Notes: a model not told the origin generated them from the letters alone. Positions 43,000 to 54,510 are shown, counted from the stretch's first letter. The stretch: 64,000 bases of DNA from Phymatolithon calcareum (GCA_977006965.1 OZ345372.1:1116001-1180000), one strand, 5' to 3'. Program-made: numbers and translations.

Positions 43000-44783
43000 C
43001 TGAATGGGCGCTACTCACATATATGATTATGGAAGGGTCTTTACGACCACGTGCACTGTATCTGCTCTACATTACGCAATGCCTCGAAATAACATAGTCT
43101 TCTAATGTGACTAAAAAAGCTCAAGAAGATATCAAAATTCTAACTCCAGACCCATCCGTTGGCTGCTAAAATCCAGTTAGCGCCTCTCCGTCCTGTGCGA
43201 CCACGTAACCACCCTGTAAGACCGACGTCTACCACGCCGCTCGAATTGTACACTTTGGTCTTGAACACCAGCCGCGAGGATTGAAACGATAGAATCACCC
43301 TGCTCTTTAGCACTTAGGTCTTCTTCGGGATCGTCAGATGGAACGGTTAGATTTTGAGGAATTTCCGGTGCCGCTAGTATCGCTGTCTCTGCAAGCACTT
43401 CTGGCTCGTCTGGGAGCTCTTGCTCGGCCGCGAAGTCGTCACCTTTATTCGGAACACCATCTTCGTCATTAGCCGTGTGCTGTGAGCAGCGGTATCCAGA
43501 ACTCCGCGTGGAACATGATGTCGTTATCGCGGATGACTGTCACATGAGCTAACCGAAAATTGCTTATTGTGTGCGGGTATATTGGATCGAGCGCAAACAT
43601 TGATCAAGAGAGACGGGAAGTGCCGTGAGACTTTCTCTGTAGCACACTGTTTTTCAATAGTCTCCGGTGATATACCATCAATTCAGGCGTCGGGGGCGCG
43701 AAGACGAAGTCGTACAAGATGAACTGAAATCTTCTACTTTTATAACTCGACATGCTCTAAAAAGCCGTTTCTCAATTTCTAGCTTCATCAAGACGAGCTG
43801 AGCTTGAAAACTGCAAGCCAAGAACTTTTCCATCTCTAATTTAGAACAGTAGAATTGCTTTTGCATAGAGATTCAAAAGGTCTGCATAAACCAACTCGTC
43901 ATGGACTGAAAAACCTCTCGAATTCAAACTGCTCAGCTCTGAATTACAGAGCTTGCTTCAAAAGCTTTAAAATCAGAACTTCAAAGTTCTCGATGTATGA
44001 CTTCGTCTTCATTTTGCGCCTCCAGTGTGGAGAAGATTCAGGGGAAAAATAAAAAAGCAAAAGTACAGGAGATAGGACTATGATACTGCTATGCTTCTTT
44101 TGGATGCGAAATTATGTGCTGTAAGTCCACATTCATCAAACACCGTCTTCCCATATTTTTTATTGGTTTTTGGTACCCTCAAGTTATTCGTCTTTCCCGC
44201 GAAAGGCAGGGTTTCATCGCTCTTCTCAGCTCCAAGGATTGTCTTAGGCTGAAAAATAATGCCGTAGTGTTACCAAGCTCGACCTCCACTTTCGAAAGAA
44301 CCAGAAATTGTGATAAGTCAATGTTTTACAAAATTCGTGCCTTTCGCAACCCTTTGAAAGGTACTTTTTCGGGCCCACTCTTAGGCCACCTGTGTGTTAA
44401 AATAAATATTATTTTACAGCCAAACGCATCTCGACCGCTCTGGAAAAATCGCAAAGATGGTCGACTAGGATGGCAATCTATATTTCGTGAGATTCTTCCT
44501 CTACTGCGGTCACCTGTGCAGAAAATTGCGAAGTTGATATTTTTCAATCCGCTCACTTTGAATGCCATTTTTCTTTCTTAGGCATTCTTCCCGCACCCAT
44601 TTATCCCCACTATCGCGTTCTAATCAACTAAACTATCCTTGTCCAGGAAATAGTCGATATATACTTCACGTGAATTGAGTCTTTTGGACTCAGCTTTTGA
44701 AAGATTTGACTGACGACAAACAAGTTTTGTTTTAACAATACTTATCGCGTATTCCCCTATGGGGCTAGCAAGCAGTGCTTCTA
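43000..44783. other. Intergenic, unassigned
   Basis: A 155-codon plus-strand ORF (44114-44581) and an acidic minus-strand ORF (43177-43398) have no recognisable motif. No repeat boundary found. Confidence 0.35.
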
Positions 44784-45393
44784 CAGTCGAACCCCTCTAA
44801 CTGCAAAGTTTCGGGACAGGATTTTCCGGTCGAAAGGGTCTGTCATACAATAAAAATTCATACGCTTTACAGTCAACTTACAGAATGTGGGCACCTGTCC
44901 CTCTGTCGAAGGCTGAGAATATATGATGCACAGTACGTTCTCACCCTCCAATACGCTTTCTCGGCAATGGAGAGGTGGTGTAGTGGCTTGGGCATTCTTG
45001 GGAACGAAAAGATGTATTGTGCGAGCTTTTCCGGAAGAAAGCAGAAGAAATGAATATGATATACCGCTGCGTGCTACATCAATGGCGGAAAAACAGGGCT
45101 ACGTCAACCACTTTTCCCTAGTTACGTTCCAAAAAATGATCGAATTTTGAAAAGAAAGATACGAAAGTTATCTTTTCTAGCCTTCTTTTCGCAAAATCAG
45201 CCACCTGTCATAAACCCCTCATGTGAAAAATACGTTCAAAATTTAGCGAAAAATAAAGGGCCTAATTTTTCATGTTTGCAACCCACCTTTAATTTTGGAT
45301 ATTTTTCCTAACTTTTTCGGTCGGGAAAGTCTGCTCGTTTGCAGTTTTGCAGGTTTTCCAGCTATACGGTTTTCAGTTAGAGGAGTTCGACTG
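44784..45393. mobile_element. 610-bp TIR element with TA duplication
   Basis: The left end CAGTCGAACCCCTCTAACTG and the inverse of the right end (CAGTCGAACTCCTCTAACTG) differ once. Flanked by TA (44782-44783 and 45394-45395). A Tc1/mariner-pogo type MITE of a family distinct from that at 33804. No transposase ORF. It is inserted in a copy of the repeat described at 45396. Confidence 0.85.
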
Positions 45394-45395
45394 TA

Positions 45396-45490
45396 TTTTT
45401 AGCTCGGCGTTAATTCTGCTAGTTAATTGTAAGCATGCCTCTTCTCTGCCTGCTGCTCGTCATTAGACGATTCCACTCGAAGAGCAATAC
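45396..45490 (-). repeat. Interspersed retroposon-like repeat, copy B
   Basis: Shares GTTAATTCTGCTAG, TTGTAAGCATGC, TCTTCTCTGCC and GACGATTCCACTCGAAG-like blocks with the copy split by the copia element (51895-51975 plus 60442-60490), and its core with the 76-bp insert at 4452. Its left part, AGCAAGCAGTGCTT at 44767, is cut off by the TIR element. Confidence 0.75.
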
Positions 45491-45504
45491 TTTGTCTTCG
45501 TACA

Positions 45505-45939
45505 TGTTGTAACGATTTTATGTTACAAGAGCTACACTTGTACTACAACTATGACTGCTACCTAGCGCATTACAGTAAATGTTACACATGTACTGCAAAA
45601 TGCCATGTATGCAAATACACGAGTGTTACAAGTGTCATTGCAAATTTTCAATCATTCGCATTCCTATTAGTCAGTTTTAGATTCCATCACCCAATCGTCT
45701 AGTGGAATCTAAATAGCGCTTTTTATATGTAAAAAACAGGTTTAGTTTAGAATGGAAGGTGCGACTATTGCCTATATAAGACGGACCGACGTCGCACTTA
45801 GTAGAGTTAGACAAGACCGAAGCGGAGCAAACCACTCCGAGTAACAGTCTAGAGAGCCTAAAGGACAAGAAGTTCAGAGCCTTTAGATAAAAACTAAAAA
45901 GTGAAATAAAAGTACAAAAGTACGAATTCCATTCCAACA
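45505..45939 (+). repeat. Possible solo LTR or promoter-bearing repeat
   Basis: Starts TGTTGTAACG and ends CATTCCAACA, with a TATATAAG box at about 45772 and AATAAA near 45906, as in a retrotransposon LTR. I found no target duplication and no second copy, so the boundaries are uncertain. Confidence 0.3.
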
Positions 45940-45985
45940 TTCCAACAAAAATCCCAAAAATAATCATAACGACAAATCATACCTA

Positions 45986-46023
45986 AAAAGTCGTTATACA
46001 TGTGTACATGTATAACGACTTTT
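45986..46023. repeat. Perfect 17-bp hairpin with 4-nt loop
   Basis: Arm AAAAGTCGTTATACATG, loop TGTA, then the perfect inverse. It lies just after the LTR-like repeat. Confidence 0.9.
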
Positions 46024-47484
46024 GCGTACACGCATGCGAGTGCTAAAGAGTCAGCAAAGCCGTTCTCGTGGCTCAAAAGGCACAATATGTCGAATCGTTA
46101 TGAGGTGCATCTCCAGGGGAAGAGAACCTTTCCAAAGCGTGACGTGTGGCGTCCTAAGGTATATCTTTGCAACTACAAAATTCATGATCTGTGAAAAGAG
46201 TATTGCATGCGTACAATTTCGTTTTGGGTAGGAGGTTATTGCCTAGATCAGGATTCATCATGTCCCCTAAAAAAGTGCAGAGTGGCCATTCTACAGCACA
46301 TGGCCCTCATCTGGTGTTTATCAGGCATTGTGCCGAGTTTTCAGGGGCTTCTCTCCCTGCTGTGTATTCCCAACGTTCGTCTCCGCTGTGAGAAGCTGGA
46401 GCGCGTGTCCGCTCGGTACTGGCTTGATTATAACTGTAACTACAAGGACGTGATCTCTCTTATCCCACATGAGCAATCACCCTTCTGGATGGCGAGTTAC
46501 AGTCACTAGGGGTGCGGTCGGTGAGTAATCACTGACCGCACCTCTTAAGGCCGTTCGAAACACGATTCGAATACAATCCAGTCGGGGAATTTGCGTGTTG
46601 TGGTTACCCTACTGTACATCATGATGATTATGATGCCTTGTACTTAGTTTCATCAGCTCACACTCGGAACCACATTGGGAAATGGAGGGCGTGACACTGA
46701 GTGGAATTCAAGGAAGACGAGCGACATAATGAGACGGACCGGGTTCCTGCACTGAAAATATTTGCCATCAATCTCTGGTATGGATTTATGTGGAAGCATC
46801 GACACACATATAGAGCGTGGATTATAACAATCCTTCCCAATGATGAACATCGCAGCGGCACTTCCCAATCCAGGGAAAGGTAAAAGCTACTCACTGGATC
46901 TGTTATCTGTAGACACAGAGCTAGCATTGACCTGCGAGCACACTGCCGCGGTTCACCGGCATACATTAGACTTGGTGTGCCATAGCTGGCGCTGTCCGAT
47001 GAGAGATCCCTCCACTCTCGTGTTGCTCAGTAAGACTGGTCTGCGCGCTTGTGCTCCATGATAAAGAAACTCTGAAAGCGTCGCTCCCTCGCAGCATCTA
47101 TATAGTTAGCACTTCCTCTTGGCTGAAATCATTATTCGATTTATGATAAACAAAGGAAACATCTTTTGTGTTAATAATTATTAAATTTCAGTAATTATTA
47201 TGGCAATGAGGGTCTTTGTGCAGAAATTTTAAAACCAAACGTGTCCCGCTCCTGCTCCCCCCGCGAAAGGTAACTCAACAAAATCATATCTATGAAACAA
47301 GTTGCAGACTCCGCGGAAATATTTTATCTATGCACGATCGTACTGTAAATTTATGATCGGACAGACATTTCGGGTGCGCTGCCTTGTCTCCGAATACTGT
47401 ACAGGGGATTATCGTGCCGTGACCCGTTCCCAGGATGTGAACAACAGTCGATTCCACTCATGTCGCGCATATGTGGTTCGTATT
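46024..47484. other. Intergenic, no gene seen
   Basis: Several overlapping short ORFs on both strands, none with motifs. AT-rich inverted repeat near 47171-47199. Confidence 0.35.
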
Positions 47485-47772
47485 CTACGGCCAGCACACG
47501 CTGTCTAGGCGTCGACGATGTCCCGATGCGCCAGCACCTTTCGCATTTCCACATGCATGCTCGGCAGCGCCCGCGGTTCCAGATGGTAGCCTTATATTGA
47601 AGGACTTCTCCATCGTGGCGATACTATCTGCTTCACGCATTGAAAAGAGCCGTACTTCGGACGCGGGCCGTTCAAGCCCAAAGCTTGAACCCTCTTTCCC
47701 GAACGTCAGCAATTCTTCCTTATTTGCACCATTCGTCGACTTTCTCTTCGGTGCTCCTGCTTTCTCCGTCAA
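47485..47772 (-). CDS. Small hypothetical protein, divergent from the polyphosphate kinase gene
   Basis: 95 residues from ATG 47772 (MTEKAGAPKRKSTNGANK), basic N-terminus, then a Glu/Ser/Gly-rich segment (SFGLERPASEVRLFSMREAD). Codon use resembles the neighbouring gene, and the start lies 24 bp from the first possible ATG of the kinase, or 114 bp from the second, as in a divergent gene pair. The ORF may continue in a second exon downstream (47351-47554). No family recognised. Confidence 0.4.
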   Translation of the reverse strand: MTEKAGAPKRKSTNGANKEELLTFGKEGSSFGLERPASEVRLFSMREADSIATMEKSFNIRLPSGTAGAAEHACGNAKGAGASGHRRRLDSVCWP

Positions 47773-47796
47773 TTTAGTTGCGTAACTTAACCCTCA

Positions 47797-50700
47797 TTGT
47801 TTTCCGCTGGGCAAGACACATCCAATTCCCATACACAACATCGCTTCTCCACTCTCACTTCATTTTTCTCCAGCATCACATACGCTATGCAGCGTGAAAT
47901 CAGCAGCACGGAGCGTTCGCGCAGTTTTGACGGCATTGACAGTCGCTCGGATGCCTCATCGTCATCTTCTTCCACCCCGGTGTCTCCGCGCCTACAATCC
48001 ATGCGCAATATCGACATAATTGGCGACAACCCCAACATGCCTCACAGCGTTGTCGCCCTCACGGCTCTTGCCCTCAAGCTGAGTGAGATACAAAACCGCG
48101 ATAACCCAGTCGATGTCAACGGTGATGGTGCGATGCATGCAGTGCTTAACAATAGCGATCAGGTTTCAATTCTCACTGATAACGTTATACCCTCCCCCGA
48201 CGACAACCCGCTCTCCCCGACGGTCCCCAATCGTCGCGTCGATGTCAAGCTTCCCACGGGCGAGGTCATGTCATCTGTGGTTTGCCCATTTGATGACAGA
48301 GTTCATTACAATTCTACCGACCTGGACCTTGCGAATATGTCATCTGAAGAGCTGAGCGAGAGCAAGCAGGTATTCTCTCAAGATTTTGCCGAACTCAGTT
48401 TCATTTCCCGTGTTCTTTCGATGGCACTCGACTCCGAAGTACCGCTCTTGGATCGCTTCAAGTTTTTGTGTATTGTGTCTCAGAATCTTGACGAACATTT
48501 CAGCAAAAGGCTCGGCAATATTTCGAACCTAGACCCTGACGATTTGGAAATGTTTTCCCATACCATGCGGCAGCAAGTGCGCCCTAAGACCCAATATGAG
48601 GACAGTCTCACTGTTGCTGTTCAAACAATTGTTGACAAACAATATCGCTGCCTGGAACAAGACCTGTTGCCACAACTGCAGGATCACGGCATCGAAATCG
48701 TAAAGTATGATGAACTTGGACAACATCAGCAGCAACAAATGAACAAGTACTTTGATCAGAGCCTTCGTCCAAGCATGACTCCTATCGTCTTGGACCAGAC
48801 GCATCCGTTTCCTCTTCTGCAGAGTCATGACTTGTATCTCGTCGCTGTGCTCGTGAAACCGCTGGTGGAACTGGAACGTCATGTGTTAATCCGTGTACCA
48901 GCTGGTCGACGACTCGTTCCTGTTGATAGCTCCCATCGCAGGTTCGTGACAACAGAGGAAATTTGTCTTGCCAACATCGAGAAAATTTGTCGAGGGATGA
49001 ATCTCAGAAACGCGTATCCGTTCCGTGTTACCCGAAACATCAAGTTGACAATCGATGACGATACGTTTGGTGAAATTGATTATCTTCTGGATTACGTTGT
49101 CGACGAGTGTCACCGCCGCCGAGGGGCACCGGCCACACGTCTGGAAGTTCTAGTAAACACCCCAGCCGCAATTGTCAAGATGTTTACAAGCAAACTTGGG
49201 CTTGCGGAATCGGATGTGTATGAGATTCAAAGTTCTATTTTGGACTTGAAGTCGTGCATCGGACTCGCATTTGTCCCGGTACCGTCGCTGCGGGAAACGA
49301 TCCGAGAGCCGGTGGTCCCCAACGCGTTCAAAGGACTCTTCGAGCGGCTGCAAACAAAACCGGGGGCAATCTTCGACGTGATCAAGAAGAAGGATGTACT
49401 TGTGGATTACCCGAAGGAATCGTTTCAGAATTCTGCCATTCTCTTCTTGCATGCTGCCGCCCGCGACCCGCAAGTTCGCAGTATCAAGACAGCTTTGTAC
49501 CGTTGTGGGTCCAAGTCTCTCATTGTGAATGCCCTCATTAGGGCAGTGAAGAACGGAAAAGAGGTCACTGTGCTTGTCGAACTCAAGGCGTCGTTTGACG
49601 AGGTGCAGAACTCCGAGTATGCGAGGGACTTACAGCTTGCTGGATGTAATGTTGTATATGGACTTGTTGGGTTGAAAGTTCATAGCAAAGCCATTCTCGT
49701 GGTCCGAGAGGAGGACGGCAGTTTAATGACCTACTCGAACGTTTCTACAGGGAATTACAATCCAAGTACTGCTAAACTGTACACGGACGTGTCACTTTAC
49801 ACCTGCCGCGAGGACGTTGGCCAAGACCTGCACGATGTTTTCAATTCGCTTACGGGCTATTCGAATCGCAGCGACTATGAAACACTTCTCGTCGCACCCG
49901 TGAGCATGTTGGACTCGTTTGTCACGCTAATACGACGAGAGGCTGCGAACGCTCGAGAAGGCAAGCCGGCCCGTATCGCATGCCAAATTAACGGTCTTAG
50001 TGACAAGACCATTACGAAAGAGCTCTACGATGCGTCGCAAGCGGGTGTGATAATCGATCTCATCGTGCGGGGCCCATGTCGTCTGCGACCAGAGATTCCA
50101 GGAAAAAGCGATAATATTCGCATCTTTTCATGGCTCGGACCGTTTCTGCAGCACCGAAGAATCTTTTTCTTCCAGAACGGAGGACAAGGTCGATTCTTCA
50201 TTGGATCAGCGGATTGGCGTACTCGCAATCTGAACGATCGTGTAGAGGTCGTAGTGCCCATTGAAGATAGGGCGATATGCAAACGGCTGGCGAAAGCTTT
50301 CGACCTTGTGAACGACAAAAAGAATGTATGGCGAATGAGTTGGGATGGTCGATACTACAAAATGCCACAGTCGACTTACCCATCAGTATCGTCTGCAATC
50401 TTCCCCGCAAAGTGTCCCAAGGAGAAGAACACATCGGCTCCCACAAAAGTCACAGCGCAACTTTCGCCTCAACAACCTGGCTTCACGAGACGCGCCGTAC
50501 CTTCACGCAAAGAGAAAAGTAGACGTCGTATCGAGGTTAATATCCGCGGCGACCGTATCGATGTCGACAAAGTATGTGCAGGCGTTGTTCCAGTACGTTT
50601 TGCCCAAGGAGTGTATGGAAAATTGCGCGGTCTCGAGGTACTTATGATCGCACGCGACGAAGGCAATGACCCTTGGTCTGTGCCGAAGGGCGGAATCGAG

Positions 50701-51117
50701 GAAGGGGAGTCTCAAATTTACGCGACGAAGCGAATCGCTCGCGAAAAGGCAGGTGTTCTTGAGTGCGACGAGCTCGAGAATATTGGCTGGGTTCTTCGAA
50801 AGAAGAAACACAAGCTGCTTGCGGTGCATACCTACGTGGTTCTGGTACAAGAGCTTGGACGATTCGCCAGCTCCCAGCAACACCGCAAAAGCCAGTGGGT
50901 GCCAATCGCTGATGCTCTCAAAGAGGCGAAAAGCCGGGGCAGTGATTTCACTATCGATGCTCTCATCCGGGCCAAGCAGGCTCTCAAGAACAAGTTCGAG
51001 CCGAGTCGATCATTCTCTGTGTCGGCAGCCACGGCGCGAAGCGGTGGTGCATCGCCTTTCGCTGCTCCTTCATCCCCGGCGAATTCTTTGCTTTCGAGTA
51101 ACCGTGAGATAACTTGA
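47797..51117 (+). CDS. ppk1-like: Polyphosphate kinase (PPK1) fused to a C-terminal Nudix domain
   Basis: 1106 residues, no intron; ATG 47887 is an alternative start. PPK1 reversibly makes polyphosphate from ATP. Visible PPK1 landmarks: N domain SRVLSMALDSEVPLLDRFKF and SQNLDEHF (about residues 200-235); SIKTALYRCGSKS (metal-site Arg); LKVHSKAI at about 627, corresponding to the phosphorylated His435 region of E. coli PPK1; FLQHRRIFFF at about 780, corresponding to His592; GSADWRTRNLNDRVEV. After a basic linker, residues about 925-1070 form a Nudix domain like the DIPP class (DPWSVPKGGIEEGES, then KHKLLAVHTYVV). The Nudix box has REUxEE changed to RIAREK, so two of the usual acidic metal ligands are lost. 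Catalytic PPK residues look intact. The N-terminal 150 residues are Ser/Asp-rich and probably disordered. Confidence 0.93.
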   Translation: MFSAGQDTSNSHTQHRFSTLTSFFSSITYAMQREISSTERSRSFDGIDSRSDASSSSSSTPVSPRLQSMRNIDIIGDNPNMPHSVVALTALALKLSEIQNRDNPVDVNGDGAMHAVLNNSDQVSILTDNVIPSPDDNPLSPTVPNRRVDVKLPTGEVMSSVVCPFDDRVHYNSTDLDLANMSSEELSESKQVFSQDFAELSFISRVLSMALDSEVPLLDRFKFLCIVSQNLDEHFSKRLGNISNLDPDDLEMFSHTMRQQVRPKTQYEDSLTVAVQTIVDKQYRCLEQDLLPQLQDHGIEIVKYDELGQHQQQQMNKYFDQSLRPSMTPIVLDQTHPFPLLQSHDLYLVAVLVKPLVELERHVLIRVPAGRRLVPVDSSHRRFVTTEEICLANIEKICRGMNLRNAYPFRVTRNIKLTIDDDTFGEIDYLLDYVVDECHRRRGAPATRLEVLVNTPAAIVKMFTSKLGLAESDVYEIQSSILDLKSCIGLAFVPVPSLRETIREPVVPNAFKGLFERLQTKPGAIFDVIKKKDVLVDYPKESFQNSAILFLHAAARDPQVRSIKTALYRCGSKSLIVNALIRAVKNGKEVTVLVELKASFDEVQNSEYARDLQLAGCNVVYGLVGLKVHSKAILVVREEDGSLMTYSNVSTGNYNPSTAKLYTDVSLYTCREDVGQDLHDVFNSLTGYSNRSDYETLLVAPVSMLDSFVTLIRREAANAREGKPARIACQINGLSDKTITKELYDASQAGVIIDLIVRGPCRLRPEIPGKSDNIRIFSWLGPFLQHRRIFFFQNGGQGRFFIGSADWRTRNLNDRVEVVVPIEDRAICKRLAKAFDLVNDKKNVWRMSWDGRYYKMPQSTYPSVSSAIFPAKCPKEKNTSAPTKVTAQLSPQQPGFTRRAVPSRKEKSRRRIEVNIRGDRIDVDKVCAGVVPVRFAQGVYGKLRGLEVLMIARDEGNDPWSVPKGGIEEGESQIYATKRIAREKAGVLECDELENIGWVLRKKKHKLLAVHTYVVLVQELGRFASSQQHRKSQWVPIADALKEAKSRGSDFTIDALIRAKQALKNKFEPSRSFSVSAATARSGGASPFAAPSSPANSLLSSNREIT

Positions 51118-51894
51118 GACGGAGTTTAGGACGACGGTATTCTCATAATAATAAGCAATCTTTCATAGACTAGAATTGATTCAGATCTGACGTGCACTTG
51201 GACTGGGGCTCCAAAAGTAACGAGTATTGTACACATGAACTGCAATCAGCTTGTTCATATTAAACCAAACTGTTCACATCAAAATTTCTCTCTCTCCTCG
51301 AAGCATTGGTATCGACACATGAGTCTTGGACTTTCTGCCTCGATTCCGCTCTTCACCACCGACGAGGGACACCACCTTCAACGAATTTCAAGTGGAAAAC
51401 TTTATTTGGCGAGGCACTTTGATAAGAACGAAGGCTGTGAATACTTCATCCTGTGTTCACGTGCGCAGTAGAAGATGCCTAGTGTCCGATGAGGCACTGC
51501 GTGCCTTAAGATCTAGAGGGAAGCCTTGCTCATTTCAACCGGCCTTGGGATTCTCAGTCTGGACTTGCACTGTTCAAGTTGAGCTCATTGGTTCAACTAG
51601 TTTCTTCTTCGCATTCTGCACAAGAGGGTTTGTCCACTATCTCCTCACAAGTGTAGGAGTGAGAATTTCTTGTGCACGGATCCTGTGGGCTTTGGGGAGA
51701 ATAAGTGCGAAGTACGGTACCATGAGTTGCTTCTGTTGTTCCAGTTCGTGTACACTAGCTCTTCCACTCGTCCGACTGGACTGCAGTAGTCTAGCTTCTA
51801 CAGGATCAAGGTCACGGTTGCGGGAAAGGGTTTGTTCACGGTGACAGACACCGAAGACCGTTAATACCTAGTGATGTATGAAGTACGCCAATGG
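51118..51894. other. Intergenic, no gene seen
   Basis: 3' flank of the kinase gene. A 172-codon plus-strand ORF (51326-51844) has Ser/Cys-rich composition and no motif. Confidence 0.35.
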
Positions 51895-51975
51895 ACTCAG
51901 CAAGCAGTGCTTTTTATTTTTCCTCTATTTAAATTACGACAGGGCGTTAATCCTGCCAGCAAATTGTAAGCACGC
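51895..51975 (-). repeat. Interspersed repeat copy C, left part
   Basis: Contains AGCAAGCAGTGCTTTT, GTTAATCCTGCCAGC and TTGTAAGCACGC, and continues at 60442 after the copia element. Comparison with copy B shows the uninterrupted form. Confidence 0.75.
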
Positions 51976-52146
51976 TGTTAAATATTTGGGGTATGTCCGC
52001 TATGTGCAGCTGACGTGCACGGCGGTCCTTGGTCGAGGCTCATGATGAGTCTGGACCACAACAAAGGAGATTTCTCATTAATTGGACCAAAAGGGGATTG
52101 TATGTGTATCTGGACCACAGGGGCAGTGGTCCTATATTTTGTCAAG
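51976..52146 (+). repeat. Copia 5' LTR, first part
   Basis: Matches 60047-60216 of the 3' LTR up to TTGTCAAG, then similarity stops abruptly. Contains a TGACGTGCA element. Confidence 0.92.
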
Positions 52147-52228
52147 TCCACGACTACAGTACTAAAATCGCTGCACGTGCAGACAGCCACACATGTGTGT
52201 CTGTCTGTCGGTGTCTCTTTTGATTCTC

Positions 52229-52395
52229 ATTGGCTACATTTCTACAAGATAAGGTTCAACGGGGTGGATATGCGCTGAGGTGAGGGATCACTCAGAATCC
52301 CTAGTACTCTTGTTTTTGTGGGAAATCTATTGGCTGTATGCAGTAAAAAGATAAGGTTCAACAGGGTGGATTTGCACTGAGGTGAGGGATCGCTC
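52229..52395 (+). repeat. Direct repeat, about 100-bp period, two copies
   Basis: ATTGGCT...AGATAAGGTTCAAC, then GGGTGGAT and GAGGTGAGGGATC, occurs from 52229 and again from 52329. Confidence 0.85.
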
Positions 52396-53049
52396 GAAAA
52401 TACATTTTTTGATGTGACATAAGGTCGGAAAGTACACGCGTACACACGTGTAGATGGGGAGTGAGAGAAGGGGTGTACCTGAGGCATGGGTCGCAAAGGG
52501 TAAGAGGTGGGTGGAACAAGAGGAATACCAGAGGCGGAAGGGGTAAATGGGGACTTCAATAAGGGCCGTATCAGAGGCAAGGGAAAAACACAGTGGGCGC
52601 AAGGGGAAAATGTGGTGTGGTACAAGGGCTGAAAAGGGAGTTATAAGAAGGGCACGAAGATAAAATGGGGCGTGACAAGGAGAGCAGTAAGGGAAAAAGA
52701 GATAAAAAGAGGCTGAGAATGAAGTCGAAAGAGGGAAAAACGGCATAAAGGGAAGAAAGGCGTAAAAGGGGAGTTATATAAAGGTGAACTGAGTGGGCTT
52801 AACGTTTGTGAGAAAAGTTCCAAGAAGAGCACAAGGGGAGAATGGAGAGTGACACAAGGGCGCAAGGGGTAGAAGGATAGTGACACAACGGGCTTACTAA
52901 GGGAAAAAGGAGAGACGAAAGGCTGCGCAACTAGTAAATGAAGACAAATAGAATAAATGAGCAACGAAAAGAAGGGCACAAGGAGTATAAGAGGGGTTAA
53001 GACAAGGTCAAAAGGGATAAAAAAGAGTAACACAAAGCGCACAAGGGGT

Positions 53050-54510
53050 AGAAGCTATGTTACAAGAAGAACAAAGAGGAAAAGGAGACGAGCAAGGAGG
53101 GCACAAGAGATACAATTTGAGTGCATAAGGGAGGAAAGGTTAAAACGGAAGTGAAACAAAGGTCGTACAGATGGCAATAAAATGGCCCAAGTGACGAAAG
53201 GAGTAAGCGCAGAGTGACAAAAAGAGTGAATAAGAAAAAGTGGAGTGCAACAGGGGCGGACAGGGAAGCAACAAGAGCGGCGGTGCATAGCATGCGAGTA
53301 ATGAGAAGTGTGGTGGATGAGCAGGTCAAGGAGCGAAATTTGGAGATAATCGAGCCCTGTACAATGACACATGAAGCGGAGCAAGAACATGAGAGTGGCA
53401 CGCTGGGTAGGGCAGGACACAAGACTCACAAGATTGGCGAACAAGGGTTAGCGGAAATTAAGAATACAGAACACGGAGATAGAGGGGCGACGAAGAAGGA
53501 CGCTAAATTGGAGGACTGGGTTTTTCAGATAAAAGATAGGAGCATGCTTCTTTTTCGGCTCAAGGGGCATAAGGAGTGACAAGAAGGGCACAAGAGGTCA
53601 GAGAGTGAGTGACATGGAGAGGTGAAAGGGTAGAGCGAAGTGTAAAATGGGACGGAGGGATGGAAAGGGAAGTGTCACAAGAGGCGTACCAATGGCCACA
53701 GCGTGACACAAAGGAAAAAAGCTGACTGAAATAAAGAGCGTCAAGTGAAGCAAGTGACGAGAATGACACAAGGGGGAGAGAGTCGTAAAATTGGAGTGAC
53801 ACAAAAGACGCACCAGGCATAAGGGAGTGACACAGGGGTGTAAGGAGTGGGCTCGAGGGATATAGGGGAGATTCAAGAAGAGTACAATAGGAAAATGGAG
53901 ATGGACAAAACGGGGACAAAGGGTAGAAGGGGAGTGGTACAAGGGTCATACCAACGGAAAGAGAGCGGGACAAAGTTCCGCAAGGAGTAAATTGAGAGAA
54001 ACGCAAAGAGTTAAAGGGGAGTGACGACAAGGGCACAAGGGGTAGAAGCGATGTGCTAAGAAGGTCAAAGGGGAAAAAGGACCAGCACAAGTGACGAAAT
54101 GGAAGTGATGCAAAACGCGGAAGGGGTAAAGCGAGAGCGACAGGAGGGGCGTATCGAGGGCAGCAGAGTGATGAAATTGTCGAAAGTAGTAAGCGGAGAG
54201 TGGCGCATTGCGTGAATAGGAAAAATACAGTGTCAGACAGGGCGGATGGAGTAGGAACGAGAGAGCCGATACACAGCACGCGAGTAATTACAAGTGTGGC
54301 GGATCAGTAGGCGAAGAGTGAAATTTGGGGCTGACGGAGTGCAGACCAGTGACTCATGGAGCGGAGAAAGGACACGAGCTGGAACGTTCGGCAGATCAGG
54401 ACACGGGATTCGCACGAAGAGCGGACAAGGGTTAGCGGAGGGTAAATATGGAAAACGCGGAGACGGGAGGGGGACGGAGAAGGACACTAAACTGGAGGAA
54501 TAGATCTATT
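53050..54510 (+). repeat. Diverged duplication of about 0.97 kb in the purine-rich insert
   Basis: 53190-53530 and 54150-54500 align along their length, sharing for example GCATGCGAGTAAT / GCACGCGAGTAAT, GTGTGG(T/C)GGAT, ACAAGGGTTAGCGGA and GAAGGACGCTAAA / GAAGGACACTAAA. The segments before them (from 53050 and 54030) also correspond. Confidence 0.7.

Noticed and set aside
44930-45010. A-box-like GGTGGTGTAGTGGCTTGGGC inside the 610-bp TIR element, suggesting a tRNA-derived SINE
   Set aside because: No B-box follows at the right distance, and the element has clear DNA-transposon ends.
52242-54503. Long minus-strand ORFs rich in Leu, Pro, Ser and Phe, and plus-strand Lys/Arg/Glu-rich ORFs
   Set aside because: They follow directly from the purine bias of the insert, occur in several frames at once, and have no domain.
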